Positions 1 to 11,474 of a stretch of 64,000 nt of DNA are shown piece after piece (within the stretch, counting starts at the first letter, position 1; the number at the start of each line of letters is the position of its first letter). Position numbers and translations under genes: made by a program. This DNA is from Odontocerum albicorne. Lineage: Eukaryota; Arthropoda; Insecta; Trichoptera; Odontoceridae. The notes under the pieces were generated by a model. The model searched no databases and had not been told where the DNA came from. It saw nothing but the letters and a program-made list of their open reading frames with translations. The DNA is taken from the NCBI GenBank assembly GCA_949825065.1, contig OX463842.1, positions 34,712,480 to 34,776,479 on the forward strand, in the 5' to 3' direction.

Positions 1-18
1 TGTTAATGTTATGTTTAC

Positions 19-680
19 CTTAATTGTAACACTGTGTGTACTGTTCCCTCAGGTGTGATTCTTCTGACTAGATTGAAATCTCCCACATACATGCTGCCAT
101 CTGGTCCAGAGGCAAGGGCAACTGGTGTTAAAAGCCTAGAGTCTTTAGCTTTGCCATTACAATGATCAGGGCATGATAAAGTCCTCTGTAAACCGGTGCC
201 CATTAAAACTTGCACAGTACGTGGATACTGTTTTAAGTGTAATGTCGAGCCATCACCCTTTTGCAGTATTCCTTCATGGAAATTATAATGATGATGGATA
301 TCTAAGCCCCAACCGCCTATATCTGATATATCAACATCACAACCTTGCAATGTTGCAGTTTGTGTTTCCCAAACAGGCTCTCGACAATTGTTATGTTGAT
401 AGCCAATTGATATTTTGGCTTGAGCAACTCCGTAAACTTTTTGTTTGTAAACATTTCTTTTGTTCCAAGCAAATGTGTGGGTTAAATTAGGATCAGCTTC
501 ATAAGTTTTCACATGCAGAGATCCTTCAATTTCTACTCTCACGTGAACATGAGTCAGGGTTGGTGGAATGACATCATGTGTCAGTTTCATATGCACAGTG
601 CTCAAATATCCTGCAGCTTGAGATGATTGGTACATGAGATGGAGATCTGAACCAGGAATTGGAATAGATTCTTGTACAAT
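19..680 (-). CDS. Ten-a: Teneurin exon: FN-plug domain and first NHL repeat
   Basis: Large minus-strand exon (662 nt, 220 codons plus 2 bases). The acceptor is aaaattacag|ATTGTA and the donor, near the window edge, TTAAG|gtaaac. It encodes the fibronectin/Ig-like plug that closes one end of the teneurin barrel: [20 protein letters not shown], then [34 protein letters not shown] and [20 protein letters not shown]. It then enters the NHL beta-propeller with [20 protein letters not shown] and [18 protein letters not shown]. The wording of these blocks is closest to insect Ten-a. The next exon (rest of the propeller, YD shell, toxin-like C-terminal domain) lies outside the window. Confidence 0.93.
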
Positions 681-997
681 CTGTAATTTTAAACGGGAAA
701 AAAAACTTAGTTTTAAAAGTTGAAATGGTTTTAACAGGCTTTTCATCTTAAAATTTCTTCAATATAAAATTATAGGAACCATTATACACTTATTAAAAAA
801 GTTTTATTTCATGTACACTTGAGTAACAATTAAAAAAAACAATGATAATTAAGTGTTTCCTCAGAAGTAAATGATTATGTTAATGTAAGTTCAACTCAAT
901 GTTGAATAAAGGCAGTGTTAAATCTACTTTCAAAAAGTAGCATTTTATGATATACACAATCAAAGTAATGTAAGATTGACAAAAATAAATTTCATAC

Positions 998-1181
998 CTG
1001 TGTTTCAGCAAAAATAAGACTTCTTCCTGGTTGTCCACCAACAGTGTGTGGGGCCCATGTGCCAGCAATCCTTGGTGAGAGCAACTCATGGTCATGAGCA
1101 GGACATGCTTCAGTGCCTCGGGTGAATATTGAGGATGATAGACCAGGGAAGCCCATTCCTATTTGTCTGTTGGGTAGATTT
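998..1181 (-). CDS. Ten-a: Teneurin exon: linker between TTR-like domain and FN-plug
   Basis: Minus-strand exon (184 nt) with a tacatttttag acceptor and a ACACAG|gtatga donor. It reads GNLPNRQIGMGFPGLSSSIF and continues through ACPAHDHELLSPRI, TWAPHTVGGQPGRS and LIFAETQ. The CxxHDHExLxP motif and the closing AETQ, which runs into [10 protein letters not shown] of the next exon, are typical of teneurins. Phase closes to 0 at the donor. The 317-bp intron that follows is AT-rich and shows nothing else. Confidence 0.92.
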
Positions 1182-1844
1182 CTAAAAATGTAATACGAAA
1201 TTTAATTAGCAAAGAATTAAATTTAAAAAAATACATTTTATTAATATTTGATTTTTATATATTTCATCATACAAGAAATCGACCTGGCTTACAAATTAAG
1301 AAATTGTTGCACATTTTGGAATATGATTTAGGAAATATCTTTGAATTGAGTGTTATTTCTAAAATTGTCCTACATATGTATGTTATCTAATCCCTCAACA
1401 CATTATGTCCCTTTTGGGGTAAGTAGGAACAAATCTCATATTTCACTTCATCTATTTCCACATATTTTATGTGCTTCTGTCTTTCTCTTCTTAATCTTGT
1501 CAACTTGATTAAGCCGTGTTACCTTTGATTTATTCTATCACATAAATCATACAGGGCTGATACACTATTTTGATAATTAACTCATCCTTCGTTTTAACTT
1601 AACTGTCCACTCTTCATCTTTCAGAATGTGATATGAATCTTATTCAAAATAAACATCAAAGCATCTTTTCTGAAACACACTTCAAGATATGTATAATATC
1701 ATTCGAGCAAAGGAAAATGTATGACTGATTTTCATTTGTGTCAATTTTAAAAATGTGTCCAAGTTGAACACAGTAAGTACCTCATAGAAGTTGTATTGAA
1801 TTGTATTACACTTAATTTGAATACAACACATTGGAAGGAAAGAA

Positions 1845-1945
1845 TAAATTGTCATATGGTAATAAATCCATATTACAAGAAATTGTCATATGAATTTATT
1901 ACCATTTGACAATTTCTTCCAACCAACCAGAAAGGTGTTAACCTG
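1845..1945 (-). repeat. SINE 3'-end fragment forming an inverted repeat
   Basis: The minus strand carries the SINE 3' motif seen elsewhere in the window (GGTTGGTTGGAAGAAATTG, then an AATAAA-like stretch). Two copies of that motif face each other at 1845-1880 and 1895-1922, so the segment can fold into a hairpin of about 25-bp arms. The tRNA-like head is missing. Confidence 0.6.
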
Positions 1946-2640
1946 TACACCGCGTTAAAAATCAAATTCCACGAATCCTGTGCGTGGCACAATTTCGGCG
2001 TTTTTTTAATTTCTAAGTTTAAACGCGTATTTTGTTTAGAACCACTGATATTTGATTACACCACCAAGTAAACATGACATTCAAGTAATTTTCTGATAAT
2101 AAATAATAGTCATTACTCTTAAGGAGACTCATTAAATAAAGGAGATAAACTAAACATTACGTAAAATACAGAAAGGAACGCTACAGATCAGATTACAGGC
2201 GTTTGTGCTTCCCGCGAGGAACACGTTAAACAAGCTTCAAGTGAAAAACACAACCCTTTTTACAATTTGGGTACAGGTTGGAAGACATGTGTCTATCAAC
2301 CAGGTTACGGAGGCTGTTGATTGTTCAGAAATTGATTGTCCTTGAGCACCCTTGAGAAGTTTTCTCTCTAAACGGCAATGGCATTAGATAAATTGTCCTT
2401 TTATTATTACTATTCATTTAAATACCTCTTTCATTTCATTAAATTAAGTGTATCAGTTTGATAAATCTTCTTTTTTGATATTTTGAGTTTAGAAGATACT
2501 ATAGAAATTTGGATATTTATTTTTCAATGAGATCTACATGACAGGAAGAATACCATGAGAAAAACTTGTGGAAAGATCTAAGAAGATGTGGAGGTCTCAG
2601 CAAGAAGACAATTTCTTAAGACAAACAAGGTACAACATAA

Positions 2641-2711
2641 ATGAGGATCCTGTCATCACTTCAATACTAATACTAAATGAGGATCCTGTCATCACTTCAA
2701 TACTAATACTA
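2641..2711 (+). repeat. 36-bp direct repeat, two copies
   Basis: A unit beginning ATGAGGATCCTGTCATCACT occurs at 2641 and again at 2677. The two copies are identical by eye. They lie in the teneurin intron about 40 bp past the donor of exon 2753-2917. Confidence 0.9.
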
Positions 2712-2752
2712 AAAAATTCTTTTGCTTAAAAACTCTTATTTCATTTTCTTAC

Positions 2753-2917
2753 CCAGGCACAAGTTTTTGTTCTTCTTCGCTGCTGATTGTCATGTAGACT
2801 GGGGGAAGTACAACAATCTGGTTCCATGGTACAAACACAGTTCTGGTCAAAGGCCTAAATGGTGACCGTTGGAACTGCAGGGTTACAGCTCCACCACCGT
2901 TCACAAGAACATCAAAC
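2753..2917 (-). CDS. Ten-a: Teneurin exon: TTR-like domain, second part
   Basis: Minus-strand exon (165 nt) between a gttcag acceptor and a CCTGG|gtaaga donor. It completes the Trp codon and reads [20 protein letters not shown], then [20 protein letters not shown]. The [11 protein letters not shown] stretch is why I favour Ten-a over Ten-m, whose equivalent is, from memory, more like PWNEVVIIDLV. A 36-bp direct repeat (2641-2711) lies just past the donor in the intron. Confidence 0.92.
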
Positions 2918-3672
2918 CTGAACATAGCAAATTATTTTTTCAGCTCATAATTTAATCTAGACCAAATGTGATGAGAAGTAGTCACCTCAAATAAAATTTT
3001 TAGTATATGCTGTATTTTTTTTCATTCTTGTGTATATGATATGTTGTTATATGACTCAGTAAATAGTGTTCATTGTAATAAATGTTATGTTTCATTCCTT
3101 GTGTAATATGATTTATCATACTTCGACCTTGTTGGTATTCATTCTCATAAGATGTATTTTACGAAACCATTACAATAGGCATCATTAGCCTATATTTAGA
3201 AAGGTGAATGGTGAAGAAAATAAAATTGTATTGAACGATGAAGAATTAACTTTTTCAACGTGTTACATCATGCAGAAAAAGTTGAGTTATTAATTCTTGT
3301 ATCAGTTTTGGAAAATTAATAATGTTATTCAATATGTTCTATAATTGAAGAGAAATTTTAATATTTATTTTGTGTATCTCATTGTATTTTGGGCGCCTCG
3401 TTTGATGATTCTTGGTGTAATTCCATAACAATATAATTAAAAAATTATTTCACTAACAATTTATCAATATATTATTTTTGCTCAATGAGCATCTTCAGAA
3501 TAGTAATAGTACAATTCAGAAAATGTTCCTTTACTAAAACCAGCAAAATGGGCAAAAAATGAGTGAAATAAAAATAAATTTACCTTTTGATTTATTGTAT
3601 TTTTTGCATAATTTATATTAATTAAAACTCTTGACTTCAATAAGGTAGTTTATAAAAGAACGTTCCACTTAC

Positions 3673-3792
3673 CATCCACCTTGACGGGTCAGAGTGAATC
3701 CAAATCTTGCGTCTTTGTCCACTGATACACGAATCCCAACAATTCCAAGACCTTGAGATGTTAACACTTGTCCCCTCATGACAGATACTCGG
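3673..3792 (-). CDS. Ten-a: Teneurin exon: TTR-like domain, first part
   Basis: Small minus-strand exon (120 nt) that I found by looking for splice sites rather than from a long open frame. The acceptor is acattttag|CCGAG and the donor GGATG|gtaagt. It reads [20 protein letters not shown], then [20 protein letters not shown], and ends in a split Trp codon. This matches the start of the transthyretin-like (carboxypeptidase-regulatory-like) beta-sandwich of teneurins (RGxVxTxxGxGxxGxRVSV and FTLTRxxGWFD). Phase is the same on both sides. Confidence 0.92.
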
Positions 3793-6640
3793 CTAAAATG
3801 TTACAATTTTATTAAAATATGATCAACAACATAAAATTGTAATGAATTTATTTATTGTGTAAACTTTATTAGTTTTAAAAAATAATTACTAAAAGATTAA
3901 TATGCATATGAGAAAATTAAGTGTATGAAATTTTTGTGATCAATTTCCTTAAATGTTTTCAAATCATAAGAAATTACACATTTACTGTAAAATTACAGTA
4001 AATTACTTGTGAGTTTTTAATTCATATAATAATTGCTAAATGAAACTTAAAAAAAGTATATAATTCAAGGAGATTCTAATCCCTTTCTGAACTGTAGTAC
4101 TAAATATAGAAGTGTTGTTTTAGAAAAAGGAGTGTTTTCAAAAAAGTTATATGCAAGGAGAACTATTTTGAAAAAAGTGACATATATAATAAACATTTTC
4201 TTCTAAACATAAAACATTCTTAGTGAGAATATAAAACATTTCTATAATATAACAGTCCTTAAAATAATAGCGTAATCATTTGTAAAAAAATGAAAATAAT
4301 GTCATGCATAAATTTTCATATTTCGCATTAAAGGTGGGAAAATGTCAAAAGCAAATAGTATGAAATATCATTTCCGTACATTCCAAATGATAAAGGAAGT
4401 AAATAATGTATATAAAATGCACATTTATAGTCTGTTCGATCGTTCTGCATATCATGTGGTAAAATTCATTGTTGATGTTCCATTTCTCGTTTATACCATT
4501 TCTTGGTATAATTTTGTTCCTTAACTGGAAAGGTAGTGGTGAAACAATTAGGGGATATAACAATAGGATTGAGATGATAATAACATGTAAAACATTTAAT
4601 AGGATGAAAAATATATAACACATATAGTCATTTATTTAAACTTCTTATATAGTTTTTTTTTTCGTTGCTGACAGTAACTGTAGCTACTGTTTGTTTAAGA
4701 ATTGCTGCTTTTGAATTTTTCAACAGTAATTATTTTATTCATCTTTTAAAACATCTTGCTTGCACTTTCAACAGTCAAACTTGGCAATTGTTATTTTGGA
4801 AATCATTTGTTATAATATACCAGAGTTATTTTATCAACTTGGTTATTTTATAATGTAAACAAATATTCATATTTTTTTTTCAATTATAATTATTATTTTA
4901 TAACTAAAATAGGATGGAATATTATGATAAATTAAATTTTATTAGGCTTGATTGGTTTTATATTTTATAATAAACACTAAACGAGTTGAATTTTTTTTTA
5001 TATGTATATTTTGAAAAAAATGTAAGATCTTCTGAAATATTGACTAATATGTAAAGTTTAATAAATTTAAATACTTATTTAAAAGTCAAAATAAAATATA
5101 TTTGAAATTTTCGAATTAGAGTGGAGAAAAAGCAGAACAATTAAAAAAATCTTTACGGATTATACATGAAAAAAAATTTTTTTTTGAAAAGGCCTTTTTT
5201 CAATAATCCTTTCAACGGAGACATTGAAGCCTTGAAAATTTGCCCTTGGAACAATAAACCTTGAGGTACAAAAACAAAAAATTAAAAAGTTGAATATTTC
5301 GACTAAAAGTTTTAATTAATCAGTGTATTATTCCTGTTAGGGACACAATTTGGATTTATCAACCACATATTCATGAAAAAAATATTACAGAAACTAAACT
5401 TTTTCATATATATTAGCATTCTCATGAATATCTTGAAAAAACATGTATTGCGTTAAATTTGAATTTTAACCTTGCCTATTGTCATGTAGCGATTTCTTCA
5501 ACAAATAAAAAATATGTTAAAATGCCTATACAGGAAAAAACCAGACTAGGTTCCTTTTTTAATTTTTTTGGTCTATCAGGAATCAAATCTAAAAACTCCA
5601 AAAGAAAGACAAGCCTTCGATTAGACCGAAAGAGCTTTAAAAATTTTAAACATTCCTTCCATGATAATTTATTGGTACCATAAAATTTTTATTCAGTATA
5701 AATACTAAGCAATCTTGATCCATAAAATTAATCATTCGAAGACAAAATTTTTACTTAAGTATTTTAAATATTGTTCGCCAATCAAGACAGTTACCGAAAG
5801 AATTAATATAAAAAAAACTTATTTTGTCGATTTTTTGTCAGTCTTTTTGCAATCTACATAAATATAACAGATCTATGATATATGCATGCTAAATAATATG
5901 ACATGCATATTTTCAATGAAATGGAAAGCAAAATTATTTTTTATAAGGAATAAAATGAAATATGAAATATTGGTGAAATAGTAAGATACTTAAATACAAA
6001 ATAATAGTAACTCTCGAAATACGCTTAAGTTTAAGCTACTGTAAGATTTCTACTTTAAATAATTTACTGAAATTCTACATTACAAAAAACCTTAATGCCT
6101 TGAAAAACTTTTGAAGAAAAAATTTAAATTACCAATACTGATCCATAAAAACATCTTATAAATGATTAAAATACAATACATAAATTAATTTTAAACATAA
6201 AAAATGTAGAGTATTTTTTGTATTTGTATATACATACTTTTGTATTCATATATACATATGAAGGGTATGAGGATATTTATCAACGTTGATAATTATAACA
6301 ATATTATATATTGGCAGTCCAAAGATATTATAGCCTAAAATTATAAGGATATTTAGTATACAGTAAAAATATGATTTATTATTTTTTGTCAATATAACTA
6401 ATGTTCTTATTACATTATAAAAATAAGTTTCTCGAAGCCAAATAAACTTAAAAAGTAAACTATTTATTCATTTAAAACAAATAAACATAAAAAATAATAC
6501 TTAAGTATTAATCCCCTGTTCTAAAATAATGATAATGTGACATTTTAATATTGTAGCTTTTATATTTTTTTTAACTTGAATAAATTTTTTGATTTTATTA
6601 AATTAATTCAAGTTGATGATAGTCCAGGATTTGAATGTTG
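3793..6640. other. AT-rich intron with no recognisable feature
   Basis: First part of the 23.8-kb teneurin intron. Short open frames at 4342-4524, 4665-4853 and 5459-5683 are low-complexity, lack homology I recognise and have no coding signature. I see only AT-rich unique-looking DNA and homopolymer runs. Confidence 0.6.
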
Positions 6641-6644
6641 ACAA

Positions 6645-6830
6645 TCTATGTTACATTGTCTGTTTTCCAGCCCGCAGGCTGTGAGTACGATTACCATTGG
6701 TACCCGTTTTATTAAAAAGGTTTCTCGTCTAGTTTTCACTAAAGGTCTTTATTACATCTTTCTGGTTGGTTGCAAGAGATTGCCATGTGGCAATAAGCCT
6801 ACCAGCATGGTTCAAATATACATAGCATGG
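6645..6830 (+). repeat. SINE copy, head partly truncated
   Basis: Begins in the anticodon-to-T-arm part of the tRNA-like head (CTGTTTTCCAGCCCGCAGGC, with a decayed B box GAGTACGATTACC). It continues through the family body (TTTCACTAAAGG) to the 3' core (TTGCAAGAGATTGCCATGTG, then GCAATAAGCCTACCAG). It matches the copies at 22711, 28523, 36319 and 55494. Confidence 0.7.
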
Positions 6831-6954
6831 TCCAAAAGTTTCAAACCTAGGGATATTTATAAAAAAAAAGGTGAACAAATAAATTTTTTTTTAGTATTAT
6901 AACTTTGTAGTTCAATATTTTTTTCAAAATGATGAATTAATTTTTAAATACAAC

Positions 6955-7870
6955 TGAAAAAATATTCTGAAGCGTTCTCAAAATCGTGTAACACTGCGGA
7001 AATCCCTTCTTCGTTACTTTATTTTTTTTTCCAGACAAATCGGATTACAGTTTTGAAAATAAATAATAATCCCTAGGGGTCAGTCGGGACTACAGGATGG
7101 GTGAGTCAACTATTGAAAACCACAGTGTTGAATGGCAGCCTTTGTAGCACTGGAAGTGCACACTGTAATTTAATAATCTTTATTTGGCATTTTTTGATTC
7201 GTACATTAGTGATGTTTTTATGGCATTTTTTGATTCGTACATTAGTGATGCATAATACTCGCCAGTAACTCTAGTGTTTCTCTCTTTGAAGTCAGTAAGT
7301 AGAATTCTCTGACAATCCCTAAAAAATGTTGCTATAATTTATTTTGGGCTTGTTTCACCATGTCCTTTTTAAGCCATGGTGATCCCTAATGGCACCACTC
7401 CATCGATTTCCTTTTCAATAGAGGATCGTGGTAAAAAAAAAACATTGTTTTATCCCCCATGACAATTGATTTAATTATTTTTTTTTCTTTCCCATTGCAC
7501 AGCATTAAAAATTGATTGCAACATTCAACATGTCGTTGCCTTTGGATAGCACAATTATCATGCAGAATTCGGAGGACTATGATTTTGGAAAGCACACATC
7601 ATTTTATTTTAGTCGTCTATCTTTTAATACTTGCTCTTGCACTAATGCAATTGATTCTGGAGTGAGTACTTGTGCTGGTCCACCTTGACGAGAGTTATCT
7701 TCAATAAATTTTCTGACTAAGTGAAACTGTTTAGCACAATCTTTTACTGAGGAATGTGACGGGGAAGATTCTCCATAGACAGCCTCTAAACATTGTTTAA
7801 TTTCTGCTTTCCCTTCAATCGAAAGAAACTTGATAAGGATGCATATTCAATTTTAACATTTGAGAATATA
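6955..7870 (-). pseudogene. Decayed mariner-family transposase
   Basis: A DD34D mariner-like transposase remnant on the minus strand, with frameshifts and stops throughout. In order, it shows an N-terminal helix-turn-helix-like piece at 7620-7870 (LIKFLSIEGKAEIKQCLEAV, then SRQGGPAQVLTPESIALVQE). A catalytic-region piece follows at about 7386-7595 (IIKSIVMGDKTMFFFYHDPL, where GDE has become GDK). A remnant of the HPPYSPDLAPSDYYLF region lies at about 7060-7130. The first catalytic Asp of the GDE motif is still present, but the neighbouring Glu is Lys. Two copies of a 36-bp segment at about 7182-7250 interrupt it. Terminal inverted repeats were not found, so the outer limits are approximate. 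Confidence 0.75.
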
Positions 7871-8106
7871 ACACAACAATATATCTATCAGCTCGACTTG
7901 ACATACTACTGAGGGTAGCTATATCAAATTTTAACTGTAACATCCCCTAACCATGCAATGGATACGACCAGTATGTCCATGCACACTCTGACTTATTCAG
8001 ATTGGAAACATTTCCATCTTAGTGGTATCCTTAAGCCCCGATAATTATGCGGATAAAATCTTGTTATTTATGAGGTACGAAACACAATGGATTTTGAACT
8101 GGCGCT

Positions 8107-8266
8107 TTAATTGCTGGACCATGCACCATGTCGATCACGACTCAATTAAATGAAGAATGATAAATATTATTACAGGCTTTGTATTTTAATTGCTGGACCA
8201 TGCACCATGTCGATCACGACTCAATTAAATGAAGAATGATAAATATTATTACAGGCTTTGAATTTT
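8107..8266 (+). repeat. 79-bp direct repeat, two near-identical copies
   Basis: The unit contains TTGCTGGACCATGCACCATG and TCGATCACGACTCAATTAAA. It starts near 8111 and again at 8190, and the two copies are virtually identical, which indicates a recent local duplication. Confidence 0.9.
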
Positions 8267-9887
8267 TTTTTGTAGTAAATCTAACTAATATAATCTAATT
8301 AATTTTGGAGATAGTAGATAAGTAACTAAAACAATTATATTGATTCAATTCTGAAGATGTTTATTGAGCAAAATCAGTAAATGGGAAAAAAGTGAGTGGA
8401 ATAAAAATAAATAACCCTTTTCATTTACTTCTCTTTCGTATTGTTTAAAACAAGATTTTTTAAATATAATTTCCGGTTGAGAATTATTTAATGACATTAT
8501 GAAAATCTTCATATACAGATTTGTTTATACAATATAAAGATATTAACCAGTTGAAATTTTAGTGAAACATGAATGTTCAATTGGTATAAAAATTCTCTAT
8601 TATAATATATGTTAATAATGGCATAAAAAACTGCAAACAGTGTAAAGCTTCTACTATTATCAATAATATATACTTTTGCAAGATTTTTAGATAATTAAGT
8701 TAATAAAATTATTCCAATTAATGTTTTAAATTAAAATAAATATATTGTAAGTTAAATAAGTGCATTTTTACAAGTTATAAGCACTTAAAACATCTAATTT
8801 TCCTTACAATGAATTATGATTTTTGTACAATAAAGTTGGACTTAAGCAAAGTCCCTATACATATGATAATAGTAGGTTCCAATACAATGATTGTGAATGC
8901 CCATCCAAAAAATTTGTTTATAATTGTGTCAAATCATTTGATGCTTCTACAGCAAAAAGCACACAATTGGTCTATCAATTGTGTAAACTTGAAAATAAGA
9001 CAGATTTTTTAAACAAAGTGAAGAAATATCTTAATTAAAATAAAAAGAATGTTAAATCATAGCGCAGGGGTTTAATATGTATATAGAAATATTTTAGAAA
9101 GATAAATAATACTAACATATAAATAATATTATTTGGTGTAGTTAAATATCAAATTTCTAAGCAACAACAAGAGAGTGAAAATGTCAGAGAGAGAGAGAGA
9201 TGAAGTTCGTTTTGCGAGAGCTTCAATAATTGTATATTGGATGAAAATTAAATGTAACCAAAAAATGTATTACTTAAATAGTCTCATATTAATTGTCTGT
9301 TAGTAGTTTCTTATTTCATTCTTTGATTGCATCCAATAGTGTATGAAATATTTTAGTAATTATTAGCACGTAATTTTTGGATCTTGTCTAGCAAGCTTTG
9401 ATGCCACTTGCTAATTGAAATATTTTATCGGGAAAATTAAATATTGTACATAAATTAATATTAAATTGTTGAAGAATTTCGAGTAGGTATAAATCTATCT
9501 CTAAAGTATCAGGCTGTGAATAGATCTGGACAGAGTTGTTTTATGACATCCTTGTGTTAGTGATATAAGGTATTAGTAAAATATAACTTTATCACCGACC
9601 CATAGCGTTGTTTGTTCTAGGCATGTTGGAATATTATCTTCTAAGCATGAGGAGGGATGTGACTCTTCTTATATCTTAAAATTGCTGACAGGAGCAACAT
9701 CTAATAATCATTGCCTTATAATTTTGTATACATAAAAACCAAAATAACTCAATGCCCAGCCATGAATAATTAAATGAACAAATAGGACCCAATTAAATTT
9801 GATTTGAATGGGCTTGTATGGTATGAAATTTTTCTAAGACCAAGTTTAACTATGACCTATATTTATATAAATTGTATATTATATATA

Positions 9888-10837
9888 CTAGGTAAGTCCA
9901 GAAAGTAAGTGTACTGAATTTTTGTAGGTAAGAATTTTTTTATTTAAACAAAAAAATTACGTGGTTACCGTAGTACATACTATATGTAAGCTATTTTTCG
10001 ACATAGTCGCCATTCCTCTCAATGCAGGTGGTGAAGCGGGGTATCAACTTTTTGATGCCTTCCTCGAAGTAGTTTCCCGCCAACCCCTCCGTCCACTTCT
10101 CCACCTCCTCCTTTACCTCCTCGTCGGTTGAAAACCTTTTTCCACCCATGTGCAGCTTCAGGGAGGTAAAGAGATAGTAATCTGAAGGTGCTAGGTCAGG
10201 GGAATGCGCGGGATGGTTCAGGACATCCCATTTAAACGAGGCGAGCAGTTCCTTCGTGGCGTTGGCCGTGTGTGGTCTGGCATTGTCGTGCAGCAGGCAG
10301 ACTCCCTTTGTCAGCATGCCTCTCCTCTTGTTCTGAATCGCCCTCCGCAATTTTTTTAGGGTCTCACAGTATCTTGCAGAGTTGATGGTCTCCCCTTGAG
10401 GCATATATTCAATTAAAATTATGCCTTGACAGTCCCAAAACAATTTCGTCAGTCACAATTGAAGGTCTTCCGCTCCTCTGATCATCATGCACAGACGTAC
10501 GACCGTTTTTAAACTCGCGACATCACTTGTACACACTCGTACGATTCATAGCTTTATCACCATATGCAGTTTTCACCTCATTATAAACCTCAACCGGAGG
10601 TTTTCCCTTCCAAACGAGATAACGGATGACGCCGCGTATTTCGCACTTGGCGGGAGATTGGATTTACGTTTTTCACGAAACGTGTTGTCGCGTCGACACT
10701 TCTCAACGTACTGACCTCGAACCGGTCTCGTTGCGGAGGGGAAGGGTCAGGCTACACGGAAGTGTAGCCAACATGTCGAAAATAAAATCCATCCGGTCGT
10801 GAGAGCCTCAGTACACTTACTTTCTAGATACGCCTCG
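9888..10837 (-). mobile_element. Internally deleted mariner transposon
   Basis: A roughly 950-bp element bounded by inverted repeats. The left end reads CTAGGTAAGTCCAGAAAGTA (on into AGTGTACTGA). The right end, reverse-complemented, reads CGAGGCGTATCTAGAAAGTA (on into AGTGTACTGA). TA flanks both ends, as expected for mariner target-site duplication. The transposase inside is on the minus strand and is broken. The element lies in the Ten-a intron, in the same orientation as the host gene. Confidence 0.88.
9991..10660 (-). pseudogene. Mariner transposase with central deletion
   Basis: Cut-and-paste transposase remnant. The N-terminal part (about 10650-10445) reads VIRYLVWKGKPPVEVYNEVK and later HDDQRSGRPSIVTDEIV, with a Trp codon turned to TGA just before CREFKNGR. 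It then jumps directly to LFWDCQGIILIEYMPQGETI, so the segment with the second HTH and the first catalytic Asp (expected GDETW) is gone. The C-terminal 150 residues (9991-10443) are open. They keep the second Asp in LLHDNARPHTA and the third in HSPDLAPSDYYLF with 34 residues between them (DD34D), and end in the usual CIERNGDYVEK. It cannot be active because a catalytic Asp is missing. Confidence 0.88.
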
Positions 10838-11474
10838 TATATATATTTTATTGGCTTGATATTTTCATACATATTATGTAATGTTTATTCCATATTTATA
10901 ATAAAATCAAAGTACGAATTTCGTGGGTTGGGTCCTTTTTGCATATATACGTCATATTCAAAATCATATTTAAAAAATATTTTCATAACCACCTTTTACG
11001 AAAAATTTTTTACTACCTGTAGAAATGATTAAAGAATCTTTCATTTAAATTACACTGGTCAAGTTTTCGTATTTCGTTGTGCAAAGCGCAAACTATGTTC
11101 ACTTTTTTTATTTATTTTTTACGAAAGTGAGTATTTTAATATATTCTTTAATAGCAAAGCCAAGTTTATATTAACACAAAAAGTCACTTTCAATTAGCAT
11201 TTATTTTTCCTTTGATGAATAATATATATATAAATTATGATTTCGTACTTCTAAGTTTAAAAACGATTACCTACTATAGAAAATAAACCTACATAACAAG
11301 TTGTTCATGTCACACAAAAAAATCTAATATATCATCAGCATTATCTTCTACCCTTTGCCGATAGTTGAGATTGTAACATCAAAACTGTTCTCCACTCGAC
11401 TTTGAGTTCTCCCTTCAACTTCCTCACAGTCAACTACTTTATTTAAATACATATGTATGGTATATGGACACATA

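Noticed and set aside
173..490. 105-codon plus-strand open frame
   Set aside because: Shadow of the teneurin exon 19-680 on the opposite strand.
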